Origin: Roseiarcus sp963784805
GTDB lineage: Bacteria > Pseudomonadota > Alphaproteobacteria > Rhizobiales > Beijerinckiaceae
Reading direction: 5' to 3'
NCBI GenBank assembly: GCA_963784805.1
Contig: CAWASR010000001.1
Coordinates: 1 to 64,000, forward strand
Length of the DNA stretch: 64,000 nucleotides
Both the position numbers and the translations under genes were made by a program. Under the pieces are notes generated by a model, which saw only the letters and a program-made list of their open reading frames with translations, was not told where the DNA came from and ran no database searches. This document shows, piece by piece, positions 38,286 through 47,694 of this stretch. The number at the start of each line of letters is the position of its first letter. Position 1 is the stretch's first letter.

Positions 38286-38377
38286 AGCCCGCTCAGTTTC
38301 TCCAAAGTTGATGCGATTGGGTGCTGGCGAATATGCTCAGGGCGTAAGGCGCAAATGACTAAACGAGGTGGGTCACA

Positions 38378-38515
38378 ATGAAAATGGCGCGGCTTGGATC
38401 AGTTTCGATCGGATCGTTTTTGGATTTCATCGTTGCTCTGACGGGCTGGACCCTTATCCTTGCCATTGGCGTTGCGCTTGCGGGACTTTCCGCAACGACA
38501 TCAAAGGCTCATTGA
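38378..38515 (+). CDS. 45-residue single-pass membrane ORF in hydrogenase operon
   Basis: A short frame with an ATG at 38378 preceded by GAGGTGGG at 6 bases and a TGA directly abutting the hyhS ATG. The predicted peptide has a basic start (MKMARLG) and one hydrophobic segment (FIVALTGWTLILAIGVALAG, about residues 16-35) ending in a short polar tail. A membrane peptide inside an operon for a normally soluble hydrogenase is unexpected. It could be a membrane tether or an unrelated leader-type peptide. The evidence is the ribosome binding site, the spacing and the composition only. Confidence 0.55.
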   Translation: MKMARLGSVSIGSFLDFIVALTGWTLILAIGVALAGLSATTSKAH

Positions 38516-39298
38516 ATGGTCGCCGGAAGGCATAAGCCGCGGCTAGCGGTCTGGAAATTCGCTTCTTGCGACGGCTGCCAGCTCAGCCTGCTGGACTGCG
38601 AGGACGAACTGCTCGCTGTGGCCGGCGCGGTGGAGATTGCCTACTTCCCGGAGGCGACGCGCTGCGCGATCAAGGGCCGCTACGACGTCTCGTTGGTCGA
38701 AGGCTCGATCACCACGGCGCATGATGCTGAGCGCATCAGCGAGGTTCGCCGACGCTCGCGCACGCTCGTGACGATCGGCGCCTGCGCTACAGCCGGCGGG
38801 ATCCAGGCGCTGCGCAACTTCGCCGATGTGCGGGACTATGCCTCCGTCGTCTACGCACATCCCGAGTACATTCGCACGCTCGCGACCTCGACGGCGATCG
38901 CCGATCATGTCCACGTGGATTTCGAGCTGCGCGGCTGCCCGATCAACAAGCACCAGGCTCTCGAGGTCATCTCGGCCTTCCTCGCCGGCCGCCGACCGGT
39001 CACGCCGCCGCACAGCGTCTGCATCGAGTGCAAGCTCAAGGGCAATGTCTGCGTGATGGTGGCGCACGGCACGCCCTGTCTGGGGCCGGTCACCCATGCC
39101 GGCTGTCGCGCGCTTTGCCCGTCCTACGACCGCGGTTGCTATGGCTGCTATGGGCCCAAGGAGACGCCGAATGCGCCGTCCCTAAGCCAGTGGCTCGGCG
39201 AGCTCGGCATGGATGAGGCCACGCTCCAACGAGTCTATCGCTCCTTCAACGCGAATGCCCAGCCGTTCCGAGAGGAGAGCGAGCGCCATGGCGCGTAA
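38516..39298 (+). CDS. hyhS: [NiFe]-hydrogenase group 3b small subunit (delta)
   Basis: A 260-residue small subunit, homologous to the 20 kDa Fe-S subunit of complex I. Cysteines for the proximal cluster are in FASCDGCQLSLLDCE, TIGACATAGG and LRGCPINKHQ. Further clusters are supplied by CIECKLKGNVC, GTPCLGPVTHAGCRALCPS and DRGCYGCYGP. There is no Tat signal, so the enzyme is cytoplasmic, as expected for group 3. Its 3' end overlaps hyhL by 11 bases. Confidence 0.93.
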   Translation: MVAGRHKPRLAVWKFASCDGCQLSLLDCEDELLAVAGAVEIAYFPEATRCAIKGRYDVSLVEGSITTAHDAERISEVRRRSRTLVTIGACATAGGIQALRNFADVRDYASVVYAHPEYIRTLATSTAIADHVHVDFELRGCPINKHQALEVISAFLAGRRPVTPPHSVCIECKLKGNVCVMVAHGTPCLGPVTHAGCRALCPSYDRGCYGCYGPKETPNAPSLSQWLGELGMDEATLQRVYRSFNANAQPFREESERHGA

Positions 39299-40577
39299 GA
39301 CCATTAAGGTCGACTATCTCGCCCGCGTCGAGGGCGAAGGCGGGCTCAAAGTGGTGGTGCGCGACGGGAAGGTCGAGACCGCGGAGCTCAGCATCTTCGA
39401 GCCGCCGCGCTTCTTCGAGGCTTTCCTGCGGGGTCGCGCCTTCACCGAGGCGCCCGATATCGCCGCGCGCATCTGCGGCATCTGCCCGGTCGCCTACCAG
39501 ATGAGCGCGGTGCACGCGATGGAGAACGCGTTCGGCGTCACCGTCGCCGGGCCGCTTCGCGATCTGCGGCGGCTGCTCTACTGCGGGGAATGGATCGAAA
39601 GCCACACGCTCCACATCTACATGCTTCATGCACCCGATTTCCTCGGCTATGCCGGCGTGATCGAGATGGCGCGCGACCACGACGACGTGGTGCGCCGGGG
39701 CCTCGCGCTGAAAAAGGTCGGCAACGAGATTATGACCCTTCTCGGCGGGCGCGAGATCCATCCGATCAATGTGCGCGTCGGCGGGTTCTACCGCGCGCCA
39801 CGCAAACGCGAGCTCGAGCCGCTTGTCGAGCGGCTCAAATGGGCGCGTGACGCGGCGCTTGAGACCGTCCGCTGGACCGCAGGCTTCGAGTTTCCCGAGC
39901 GCGAACGCGACTATACGTTCGTGGCGCTGCGGCATGAAGCCGAATACCCGCTAAACGAAGGTCGCATCGTCTCAAACCGCGGCCTCGACATCGCGGCCGT
40001 GGAGTACGACGAACATTTCAAGGAAAGCCACGTGGCGCGCTCCACGGCGCTCCACTCGGGCTTCCGGGTCGGCGGTTCGTACTTGGTCGGGCCGCTTGCG
40101 CGCTACAACCTCAACTTCGACCGCCTATCACCGCTTGGGCAGCAGGCCGCACGCGAGGGGGGACTTGGCCCGGCTTGCTTGAACCCCTACCGCAGCATTG
40201 TTGTTCGTGCGGTCGAGGTGCTCTACGCCTGCGACGAGGCGCTGCGGATCATTGCGGCCTATGACGAACCGGAACAGCCCAGTGTCGCGGTCGAACCGCG
40301 CGAGGGCACGGGCTTCGCCGCAACTGAAGCGCCCCGTGGCCTGCTCTATCATCGTTATCGGCTGGAAGCGGGCGGCATTATTGCCGAGGCGCGCATCGTG
40401 CCGCCCACGTCGCAGAACCAGGCCTGCATCGAAGAGGATCTCGCGAGCTTTGTCGGCGGCTTTCTCGAGCTGCCCGACGATGAACTCCGCAATCGCTGCG
40501 AGCAGACAGTGAGAAACTACGATCCCTGCATCTCGTGCTCTACTCACTTTCTCCGCCTCGAAATGGATCGGGGGTGA
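39288..40577 (+). CDS. hyhL: [NiFe]-hydrogenase group 3b catalytic large subunit (alpha)
   Basis: A 429-residue NiFe subunit. The N-terminal Ni ligands are in ARICGICPVAYQMSAVHAME (about residues 60-79), and the C-terminal ligands are in DPCISCSTHFLRLEMDRG at the extreme end. After the His of the CxxCxxH motif there is a short tail (FLRLEMDRG) for proteolytic removal during maturation. The next gene encodes such a protease. The start at 39288 overlaps hyhS and follows AGAGGAG. The enzyme catalyses reversible H2 oxidation coupled to NAD(P); some family members also reduce sulfur. Confidence 0.95.
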   Translation: MARKTIKVDYLARVEGEGGLKVVVRDGKVETAELSIFEPPRFFEAFLRGRAFTEAPDIAARICGICPVAYQMSAVHAMENAFGVTVAGPLRDLRRLLYCGEWIESHTLHIYMLHAPDFLGYAGVIEMARDHDDVVRRGLALKKVGNEIMTLLGGREIHPINVRVGGFYRAPRKRELEPLVERLKWARDAALETVRWTAGFEFPERERDYTFVALRHEAEYPLNEGRIVSNRGLDIAAVEYDEHFKESHVARSTALHSGFRVGGSYLVGPLARYNLNFDRLSPLGQQAAREGGLGPACLNPYRSIVVRAVEVLYACDEALRIIAAYDEPEQPSVAVEPREGTGFAATEAPRGLLYHRYRLEAGGIIAEARIVPPTSQNQACIEEDLASFVGGFLELPDDELRNRCEQTVRNYDPCISCSTHFLRLEMDRG

Positions 40578-40581
40578 CGCC

Positions 40582-41163
40582 GTGCCATGCGCCCGCTTCC
40601 GCCAGATCGTCCTCGGCGTCGGCAATCCCGACCGGGGCGATGATGCGGCCGGCCGCTGGGTTGCCCGACTCTTGCGCGGGCGGCTGCCGGACGACGTGGA
40701 GGTTGCCGAGCACGACGGCGAAGCGACGTCGCTGCTGGTTCGGTTCGGCGGCGTTGCGGCGGCGTTCCTCGTCGACGGTTGCTCCTCGGGCGCATTGGCC
40801 GGGACGGTGCGCCGCTTCGACGTAAGTGCGGCGCCGCTGCCGCAGGCCGCATTCGGACTGTCGACGCACGGCTTCGGCCTGGCCGAGGCGATCGAGTTGG
40901 CTCGTACGCTCGCCCTTCTGCCGACGCACTGCATTGTCTACGCGATCGAGGGGGAATCCTTCGAGGTTGGCGCATCACTGTCGTTGCCGGTGGCGACGGC
41001 GGTCGCAGATGTCGCCCGGCGCCTGGGGGCCGAGATCGCCGGCAACGAGAACGCGGAGGATCGTCGCCGCGCACGAAGCCTCGCTGACCACGAATCCGGT
41101 GCGCCGGATCGACGAAATTGCAACGGCCGAGCGCGCGCGGCGCGTCAGACTCGCCGCCGGTAA
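40582..41163 (+). CDS. Hydrogenase maturation endopeptidase
   Basis: A 193-residue HyaD/HycI-type protease that trims the large-subunit C-terminus once nickel is in place. QIVLGVGNPDRGDDAAGRWV carries the family GN-x-x-x-x-DD motif, with the metal-binding Asp region, and FLVDGCSSG and GLSTHGFGLAEAIELA follow. The natural protein should end near residue 155. The last ~35 residues are Arg-rich and out of character because the frame runs on through a decayed hypA start, as if the original stop had been lost. It begins 4 bases after hyhL. The protease is probably still functional with an abnormal tail. Confidence 0.85.
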   Translation: MPCARFRQIVLGVGNPDRGDDAAGRWVARLLRGRLPDDVEVAEHDGEATSLLVRFGGVAAAFLVDGCSSGALAGTVRRFDVSAAPLPQAAFGLSTHGFGLAEAIELARTLALLPTHCIVYAIEGESFEVGASLSLPVATAVADVARRLGAEIAGNENAEDRRRARSLADHESGAPDRRNCNGRARAARQTRRR

Positions 41164-41168
41164 AGCTG
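41069..41168 (+). pseudogene. hypA: hypA remnant without start codon
   Basis: In frame 2, overlapping the protease tail, the sequence reads HEASLTTNPVRRIDEIATAE followed by RARRV and then loses similarity. HypA proteins begin MHE and continue in this style; the His after Met is the nickel ligand. Here the codon before His is GCG (41069-41071), not ATG, although a GGAGG site is still present at the right distance. All zinc-binding Cys and about two-thirds of the protein are missing. HypA delivers nickel to the hydrogenase, so another copy must exist elsewhere if the enzyme is active. Confidence 0.7.
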
Positions 41169-41228
41169 GGTCCTCACGTGATACCGGCCCCTGCTTCGTC
41201 TTAGGACAGCGAGTCCTCTATGTCGGGA

Positions 41229-42236
41229 CTAGGATCGTTGCCGGCCGGCCGTCCAGCCCTGCAGAATGTTGATGTAATTGCCGCGATCGAATGCTGCGGG
41301 CTCGTCAAGCCGCTGGCGACTCATATTGCCGCGGATGTCGCCGATCGCCGCTACGCCGCGCGCGTCGAGCCAGTCAGTCAGGTCGCCCAGGAGGGTGCGC
41401 ATGTGGCCGATCCCGTGGCGCAGCAGCGCCGAAGTCGTCATCACGACCTCTGCGCCCACCAGCAGGTATTTGACCGCCTGTTCCGCGCTCTCCACGCCGG
41501 TCGCCGCGGCGAGCGCGCCGCGCACCTGTCCAGCGAGCACCCCGATCCACAACAATGGCAGCCGAATCTCTGCCGGCGTGCTAAGATCAAGGTCGCGGCG
41601 GAGCCGCATCGCGACAAGATCAATGTCGGGTTGGTAGAAGCGATTGAACAGCACGAAGCCGTTCGCCCCGGCCCGGTCAAGCCGCCGCACTAAGTCGCCG
41701 ACCGCGCTGAAATGTGGGCTCAGCTTTACCGCGACCGGCAGCGTCACCACCTCTTTCACGGCTTGCAGCACGTCGATGTGGCGCTGCTCGACGGCGCGGC
41801 CGTCTAGTGCAGCGTCCACCGGCACGAAGAAGCTGTTGAGTTCGAGCGCGCTCGCCCCTGCCTGCTGGATCAGCCTCGCGTAATCCGTCCAGCCGGCGCT
41901 TGTACTGCCGTTCAGGCTGGCTATGATCGGAATATCAAGCGCTGCGCGCGCACGGCGGATCAATTCGAGATAGCGGTTTGGCCCGAATGCGAAGCTGGCG
42001 CTGGGCGGGAAATAGGACAACGCCTCGGGAAAACTGTCCGTTCCGGCGTCGGTGAGCCTCTCGAACTCCTCTGCCTCGCTTGCGATCTGCTCCTCGAAAA
42101 TTGACGGCAGAACAATCGCCGCGGCGCCGGCGTCTTCGAGCCGACGCAGGTTGTCGAATTCGCCCGTTAACGGCGACGATGAGGCGATCAGCGGATGCTT
42201 TAAGGTCAGGCCCAAATAGGATGTCGCGAGATCCAT
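41229..42236 (-). CDS. Dihydroorotate dehydrogenase-like protein
   Basis: A 335-residue TIM-barrel flavoprotein of the PyrD/DHOD-like family. It shows MDLATSYLGLTLKHPLIASSS at the start, IPIIASLNGSTSAGW, LELNSFFVPVD, PVAVKLSPHFS with the FMN-contact Lys, and GVLAGQVRGALAAATGVESA near the end. Paralogs like this often sit beside pyruvate:ferredoxin oxidoreductase rather than pyrimidine genes, and their substrate is unclear. The start at 42236 is the ATG that gives the family N-terminus, 14 bases after the nifJ stop. It is the last gene of the GltD-like/nifJ/DHOD-like operon. Confidence 0.85.
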   Translation of the reverse strand: MDLATSYLGLTLKHPLIASSSPLTGEFDNLRRLEDAGAAAIVLPSIFEEQIASEAEEFERLTDAGTDSFPEALSYFPPSASFAFGPNRYLELIRRARAALDIPIIASLNGSTSAGWTDYARLIQQAGASALELNSFFVPVDAALDGRAVEQRHIDVLQAVKEVVTLPVAVKLSPHFSAVGDLVRRLDRAGANGFVLFNRFYQPDIDLVAMRLRRDLDLSTPAEIRLPLLWIGVLAGQVRGALAAATGVESAEQAVKYLLVGAEVVMTTSALLRHGIGHMRTLLGDLTDWLDARGVAAIGDIRGNMSRQRLDEPAAFDRGNYINILQGWTAGRQRS

Positions 42237-42250
42237 CGTAAGCGTCCCGA

Positions 42251-45200
42251 TCAGGTCTGCACGGGCTCGGGCTTCGGGAAGCGCTTTGGCTCCCACCCCG
42301 CCATCTCTTCATAAAGTCGGTACTTCTCTTCGATCCCGGCCTGCGCGGCCGCGAGCAACTGCTCAGCCTCGGCCGGGCGGGTCCGCGCCAACGAGCTGTA
42401 GCGGATTTCGTTGTAAGCATATTCGCGAAATCGCAGTGTAGGGCGCGGCGAATCCAGGCGGAACGGGTTTTCTCCGACAGTGTGCATCGCCGGATCGTAG
42501 CGAAAAAGCGGCCAGTAGCCGCTCGCCACCGCCAAATCCTGTTGGCGCATGCCGAACTGCATGTCGATGCCGTGCGCGATGCAGTGGCTATATGCAAGGA
42601 TCAAGGACGGGCCAGGATAGACCTCCGCCTCACGGAACGCCAACAACGTTTGCTGGGGGTTGGCGCCCATGGCGACCTGCGCGACGTAGACGTTGCCATA
42701 GGCGATCGCCTGCAGCGCTAAGTCCTTACGTGCGACGCGTTTGCCGGCGGCGGCGAATTTCGCGACTGCGCCCAGAGGGGTGGCCTTCGACGCCTGGCCG
42801 CCGGTGTTGGAATAGACCTCGGTGTCCAGCACCAGAATATTGACGTCCTGCGAAGCCGCCAACACGTGGTCCAGCCCGCCGTAGCCGATGTCATAGGCCC
42901 AGCCGTCGCCACCGACGATCCAGATGCTGCGCCGCACCAAATGATCGACCACCGACAAAAGGTCCTTCGCTTCGGGCTCGTCGCCCAAAGCGTGCAGGCG
43001 CTCAATCAAGGTGGCGACGCGCGCGCGCTGCGCGCGGATTTCGAACTCATGGTGTTGCGGCGCGGTGAGGATCGCCTCGACCAGTTCCGCTCCAAGCTTC
43101 GGGACCAAGCCCCGCGCCAGTGTCGTCGCCAGTTCCAGATGCTTATCGGCGGCCAAGCGAAAGCCGAGGCCGAATTCGGCGTTGTCTTCAAATAACGAGT
43201 TCGACCAGGCAGGCCCGCGCCCCTCCTGGTTCTTCGACCATGGCGTTACCGGCAGATTGCCCCCATAAATCGACGAGCAACCGGTGGCGTTGGCCACCAT
43301 CATGCGGTCGCCGAACAGCTGCGACAGCAGCTTCAGATAGGGGGTCTCGCCACAGCCGGCGCAGGCCCCTGAAAACTCGAACAGCGGCTCCAAATACTGC
43401 ACGCCTCGGACATTGGCGAAATCGACGCGCGCGCGATCATTGACCGGCAAACCTTGAAAAAACTCAAGGTTGAGCTTTTCCGCCGCCAGCAACGGCAGTT
43501 TATCGCGCAAATTGATCGCTTTCATCTCCGGTTCCAGCGGACTCAACGCCGGGCACGCCTCAGTGCACAGCGCGCACCCGGTGCAATCCTCGACCCAGAA
43601 TTGCAGCGTGAAGCGCACATCGGGGAAGCCGCGAGCATTGATTGGCGCGGATTTGAATCCGTCAGGCGCCCCGGCCAGCTGGGCCGCGTCGTAATATTTG
43701 GCGCGGATCACTGAATGCGGACAGACAAATCCGCATTGGCCGCACTGCACGCAGAGGTCCGGCTCCCACACGGGAACCTGCTCGGCGATGTTACGTTTCT
43801 CCCAAGCCGCGGTGCCGGACGGGAAAGTGCCGTCGACTGGCATTTGGCTGACCGGGATCGCGTCGCCCAACCCCTCCATCATCCTTGCCGTGACCTCGCG
43901 CACGAACTTGGGCGCGACCGCGGGCACGATCGGGGGGCGCTCGAAGCGGCTGGTGGCGTCTGATGGCAGACGCACCTCAAAGAGCCGCGCCAACGTGTCG
44001 TCGACCGCCTGGAAATTGCGGCGCACCACATCCTCGCCGCGGCGGCCGTAGGTCTTGCGGATCGACGCCTTGATGTGGCTGATCGCCTGATCCTGCGGCA
44101 ACACTCCGGAAATGGCGAAGAAACAGGTCTGCAACACAGTGTTCGTCCGCCCGCGCAGGCCCACGTCCTGAGCCACCTTAGAGGCGTCGATGACGAAGAA
44201 GCGCAGCTTCAGCGCGATCATGCGCTTCTGCATGGTGCGAGGCAGGCGATCCCACACCTCATCGGGACCATAGGGACTGTTCAACAGGAACGTCGCGCCC
44301 GGCGCCGCTAGTCGCAGCACGTCGATTCGTTCGACGAAATCTGACTTGTGACAGGCGACGAAGTTGGCGCGCTGAATGAGGTACGGCGCGTAGATGGGCC
44401 GCGGGCCGAACCGCAAATGCGAAATGGTCTGAGCGCCCGATTTATGCGAATCGTAAACAAAATAGCCCTGAGCATAGAGTGCGGCGTCCTCCGCGATGAT
44501 CTTCACGCTGTTCTTGTTCGCGCCAACCGTGCCATCGGCGCCCAGGCCGTAAAACACCGCCTGCACCGTATCCGGCGGGTCAATGTGGAACGTGGGATCG
44601 ACGGGCAGACTGGTATTGCCGACATCGTCGGTGATGCCAACGGTAAAGCTCCTTTTCGGATCCGACTTCGCCAGTTCGTCGAAAACTGCTTTGACCATGG
44701 CCGGACTGAAGTCCTTCGACGACAGCCCGTAGCGTCCGCCGATCACGAGCGGCATCGACGGGCGTTCGCCACGCGCCACGGCCGTGGCGAGCGTCGCCAC
44801 TACGTCGAGGTAGAGCGGCTCGCCCGCAGCGCCAGGCTCTTTTGTCCGGTCGAGCACCGCGACAGCGCGAACGGTCGGCGGCAGCGCGCCGACGAAGGCC
44901 TCGGCGGCGAACGGACGATAAAGCCTCACCTGCAACACGCCGACTTTCTCGCCCCGCTCGCAAAGCGCCGCCGCGGTCTCTCGGGCGGTCTCTGCGCCCG
45001 AAGCCATCAGAACGATTGCCCGCTCGGCGTCCGCCGGCCCATGGTAGTCGAATAGATGATACTGGCGTCCCGTCAGGCTTGCGAAGCGGTCCATCGCCAA
45101 TTGGACGATGGCGGGCGTGCGCGCGTAAAACGGATTGACCGTCTCGCGCGCCTGGAAGAACGTGTCGGGGTTCTGCGCGGTGCCGCGGACGAAGGGGTGC

Positions 45201-45832
45201 TCCGGGTCAAGCGCGCGGGCGCGATGCGCGCGCACTAGATCCTCGTCGATCATCGCCCGGATCTGCGCGTCGCTTAGCAGCATGAGCGTGTTTACCTCGT
45301 GCGAGGTGCGGAACCCGTCAAAGAAGTGCAGGAAGGGAACCCGCGAGGCCAATGTGGCGGCCTGCGCTACCGTCGCCAGATCGTGCGCCTCCTGCGCCGA
45401 AGCCGACGCAAGCAGCGCGAAACCGGTCGGCCTGGTCGCCATAACGTCGGAATGATCGCCGAAGATCGACAGCGCCTGGGTGCCCACCGAACGGGCTGCG
45501 ACGTGGAACACCGTCGCGGTCAGCTCGCCGGCGATCTTGAACATGTTGGGCAGCATCAGCAGCAGGCCCTGCGAGGCTGTGAAGGTCGTCGTCAGCGCGC
45601 CCGATTGCAGCGCGCCATGTACCGCGCCGGCGGCGCCGCCCTCGCTCTGCATTTCCTGGACCACCGGCTGGTTGCCCCAGATGGTGGCCACGCCCGCCGC
45701 CGCCCATTCATCAGCCAATTCGGCCATCGTAGAGGATGGGGTGATCGGGTAAATCGCAATCACCTCGTTGACCCGGTACGCGGCGTGCGCGGCGGCGGAA
45801 TTGCCGTCCATGGTCGCGGTATGCTGGTCCAC
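42251..45832 (-). CDS. nifJ: Pyruvate:ferredoxin (flavodoxin) oxidoreductase
   Basis: A 1193-residue single-chain PFOR that converts pyruvate and CoA to acetyl-CoA, CO2 and reduced ferredoxin/flavodoxin. The N-terminus has MDGNSAAAHAAYRVNEVIAI and YPITPSSTMAEL. Two [4Fe-4S] sites of the ferredoxin domain are CVQCGQCGFVCPHS (about 693) and CTGCALCTEACPALS (about 748). The proximal cluster starts with CAGCGETPYLKLL (about 821). The TPP domain has GGDGWAYDIGYGG (about 972) and NTGGQASKATPLGA. A GTG at 45832 or an ATG at 45811 could start it. It lies 12 bases after the GltD-like gene. It is oxygen-sensitive in most relatives, so anaerobic or micro-oxic use is expected. Confidence 0.96.
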   Translation of the reverse strand: MDQHTATMDGNSAAAHAAYRVNEVIAIYPITPSSTMAELADEWAAAGVATIWGNQPVVQEMQSEGGAAGAVHGALQSGALTTTFTASQGLLLMLPNMFKIAGELTATVFHVAARSVGTQALSIFGDHSDVMATRPTGFALLASASAQEAHDLATVAQAATLASRVPFLHFFDGFRTSHEVNTLMLLSDAQIRAMIDEDLVRAHRARALDPEHPFVRGTAQNPDTFFQARETVNPFYARTPAIVQLAMDRFASLTGRQYHLFDYHGPADAERAIVLMASGAETARETAAALCERGEKVGVLQVRLYRPFAAEAFVGALPPTVRAVAVLDRTKEPGAAGEPLYLDVVATLATAVARGERPSMPLVIGGRYGLSSKDFSPAMVKAVFDELAKSDPKRSFTVGITDDVGNTSLPVDPTFHIDPPDTVQAVFYGLGADGTVGANKNSVKIIAEDAALYAQGYFVYDSHKSGAQTISHLRFGPRPIYAPYLIQRANFVACHKSDFVERIDVLRLAAPGATFLLNSPYGPDEVWDRLPRTMQKRMIALKLRFFVIDASKVAQDVGLRGRTNTVLQTCFFAISGVLPQDQAISHIKASIRKTYGRRGEDVVRRNFQAVDDTLARLFEVRLPSDATSRFERPPIVPAVAPKFVREVTARMMEGLGDAIPVSQMPVDGTFPSGTAAWEKRNIAEQVPVWEPDLCVQCGQCGFVCPHSVIRAKYYDAAQLAGAPDGFKSAPINARGFPDVRFTLQFWVEDCTGCALCTEACPALSPLEPEMKAINLRDKLPLLAAEKLNLEFFQGLPVNDRARVDFANVRGVQYLEPLFEFSGACAGCGETPYLKLLSQLFGDRMMVANATGCSSIYGGNLPVTPWSKNQEGRGPAWSNSLFEDNAEFGLGFRLAADKHLELATTLARGLVPKLGAELVEAILTAPQHHEFEIRAQRARVATLIERLHALGDEPEAKDLLSVVDHLVRRSIWIVGGDGWAYDIGYGGLDHVLAASQDVNILVLDTEVYSNTGGQASKATPLGAVAKFAAAGKRVARKDLALQAIAYGNVYVAQVAMGANPQQTLLAFREAEVYPGPSLILAYSHCIAHGIDMQFGMRQQDLAVASGYWPLFRYDPAMHTVGENPFRLDSPRPTLRFREYAYNEIRYSSLARTRPAEAEQLLAAAQAGIEEKYRLYEEMAGWEPKRFPKPEPVQT

Positions 45833-45844
45833 CTTCCGCCCCCT

Positions 45845-47482
45845 TCACGTCGCGGCTGGTTCCGCGACCATCACGATCGCGTGGCACGGGCATTGCTCGA
45901 AACAGACCGCGCAGCCGGTGCATTTCGCGTAATCGAACCGATACCGCTTGCCAGGACCAAGCTTGACGATCGCCGTCTCTGGACAGGCGGCGAAGCAGTT
46001 GTCGCATTCGAAGCAATTGCCGCAACTCAGACAGCGCTGCGCCTCTCGCCGCGCCTTCGGCTCGGTCAGGCCGGCCAGGACCTCGGCAAAGCCGGCGGTG
46101 CGGTCCGTCGGCGGCAATTCACGCTGGGGCGTCGGGTCCGCGTCACTGAACACTGGCAGGTTCAGCATCGCGAAGTCGACCAGTGGCGGAGCAGGGTCTT
46201 CCTTGTAGCGGAATCCGCGCAACCAGGCGTCGATATTGCGCGCGGCCAGCTTGCCGTGGCCGACGGCCATCGTGACCGTGCGCTCGCTCGGCACCATGTC
46301 GCCCCCGGCGAAAACGCCGGCGGCGCCGGTCATCATGTCGGGCCCCACAATCACCGTGCCGTCGTCCTTGAACGCGATGTCCGGCGTCGCGCGCAGGAAG
46401 CCGCTGTCAGCGTCCTGACCGAGCGCCAGCACCACCGCGTCCGCCTGCAAGGTTTCGAACTGACCGGTGGGGCGCGGGAAGCCGTCCGGGCCGAGTTCCA
46501 TCATCTCCACGGTCAGGGAGCTTTCGGCGATGTCCGTGATGGTGGTCAGCCACTTGATCTTCACCCCTTCGGACAGCGCCTCATCGGCCTCGAACTCGTG
46601 CGCGCGCATATGGGCGCGGTCGCGGCGGTAGACGATCAGCGCTTCTTCCGCGCCCAGGCGGCGCGCGGTGCGCGCCGCGTCCATGGCGGTATTGCCGCCG
46701 CCATAGATCACCACCCGGCGGCCGAGCAACGGTTTTTCCCCGACGCCGACCTCGCGCAGCAGGCTAACCGCGTCCAGCACCCGCGCCGCGTCGCGCGCAG
46801 GGATGTCAATATGGCGAGACACATGTGCGCCGATCGCGACAAAAGCGGCGTCGAACCCGCCTGCTCGCTTTTCGGCAAGCAGATTGGTCACCTTGTGGTT
46901 CAGCACAATGCGAACGCCCATCGACTCGATGCGCGCGATTTCGCGCATCAGGTCGGCGCGCGGCAGCCGATAAGCCGGAATGCCAAAGTGCAACATGCCG
47001 CCCGGCAAAGGCCCCGCCTCATGGATCTCGACCGAGTGGCCGAGCCGGGTCAGATGGTAGGCGGCTGACAGCCCGCTGGGGCCCGCGCCCACGATAAGAA
47101 CGCGCTTGCCGCTGGCCGGCGCCTCGATCGTCGGCGTCCAGTTTTCGCTCGAGGCCAAATCGCCCAGAAATCGTTCCACCGCGTGAATGCCGACCGGCGC
47201 ATCGAGTTCGCCTCGGTTGCAAGACGTCTCGCACGGATGGTAGCAGACCCGCCCGTGCACCGCCGGCAACGGGTTGTCGCGCGTAAGCATGTCCCAGGCT
47301 TGGCGGTACTTTCCACTTTGCGTCAGATCGAGCCAGGCTTGGACGTTCTCGCCCGCCGGACAGGCGTGATTGCAAGGCGCCAGCAGATCAACATAGACGG
47401 GCCGCCGCACGCGGACGGGTCCTGTGCCCCTGACGCGGGTCAGGTCCGGGAGCGGAGTCACGTCGTTGGGCTTGCGCGTCAT
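45845..47482 (-). CDS. GltD-like NAD(P)-binding Fe-S flavoprotein with ferredoxin domain
   Basis: A 545-residue protein built like the glutamate synthase small subunit/NfnB. An N-terminal Fe-S domain carries CNHACPAGENV and GRVCYHPCETSCNRG. An FAD site is VLIVGAGPSGLSAAYHL (about residue 130). A second nucleotide site is VVIYGGGNTAMDAARTAR (about 268). A C-terminal bacterial-ferredoxin-type domain carries CLSCGNCFECDNCFAACP and CTGCAVCFEQCPCHAI. No glutamate synthase large subunit is near. Followed by nifJ, it most likely moves electrons between ferredoxin made by PFOR and NAD(P)H. It starts with an ATG after GGAGG and is divergent from the next sugar importer. Confidence 0.85.
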   Translation of the reverse strand: MTRKPNDVTPLPDLTRVRGTGPVRVRRPVYVDLLAPCNHACPAGENVQAWLDLTQSGKYRQAWDMLTRDNPLPAVHGRVCYHPCETSCNRGELDAPVGIHAVERFLGDLASSENWTPTIEAPASGKRVLIVGAGPSGLSAAYHLTRLGHSVEIHEAGPLPGGMLHFGIPAYRLPRADLMREIARIESMGVRIVLNHKVTNLLAEKRAGGFDAAFVAIGAHVSRHIDIPARDAARVLDAVSLLREVGVGEKPLLGRRVVIYGGGNTAMDAARTARRLGAEEALIVYRRDRAHMRAHEFEADEALSEGVKIKWLTTITDIAESSLTVEMMELGPDGFPRPTGQFETLQADAVVLALGQDADSGFLRATPDIAFKDDGTVIVGPDMMTGAAGVFAGGDMVPSERTVTMAVGHGKLAARNIDAWLRGFRYKEDPAPPLVDFAMLNLPVFSDADPTPQRELPPTDRTAGFAEVLAGLTEPKARREAQRCLSCGNCFECDNCFAACPETAIVKLGPGKRYRFDYAKCTGCAVCFEQCPCHAIVMVAEPAAT

Positions 47483-47694
47483 CGGGGCCTCCTTCCCCGC
47501 GTTCCGTTTTGTCGGCCACAGCGAGGTTACCCCTCCCGCCCGTGCCTCGCGCCGCCTGAGGCTCGCGGAGCAACGAACCCACCTCCGGCTGACGCGCCGT
47601 GAAAAGCCGCCGTGCTGTCAGTCGTCTCGGCGCCTTGACACCGAACCAATATTCTAAGAGATCGCCAGTTACAACGGCTGGGGAGGGACGCGAC

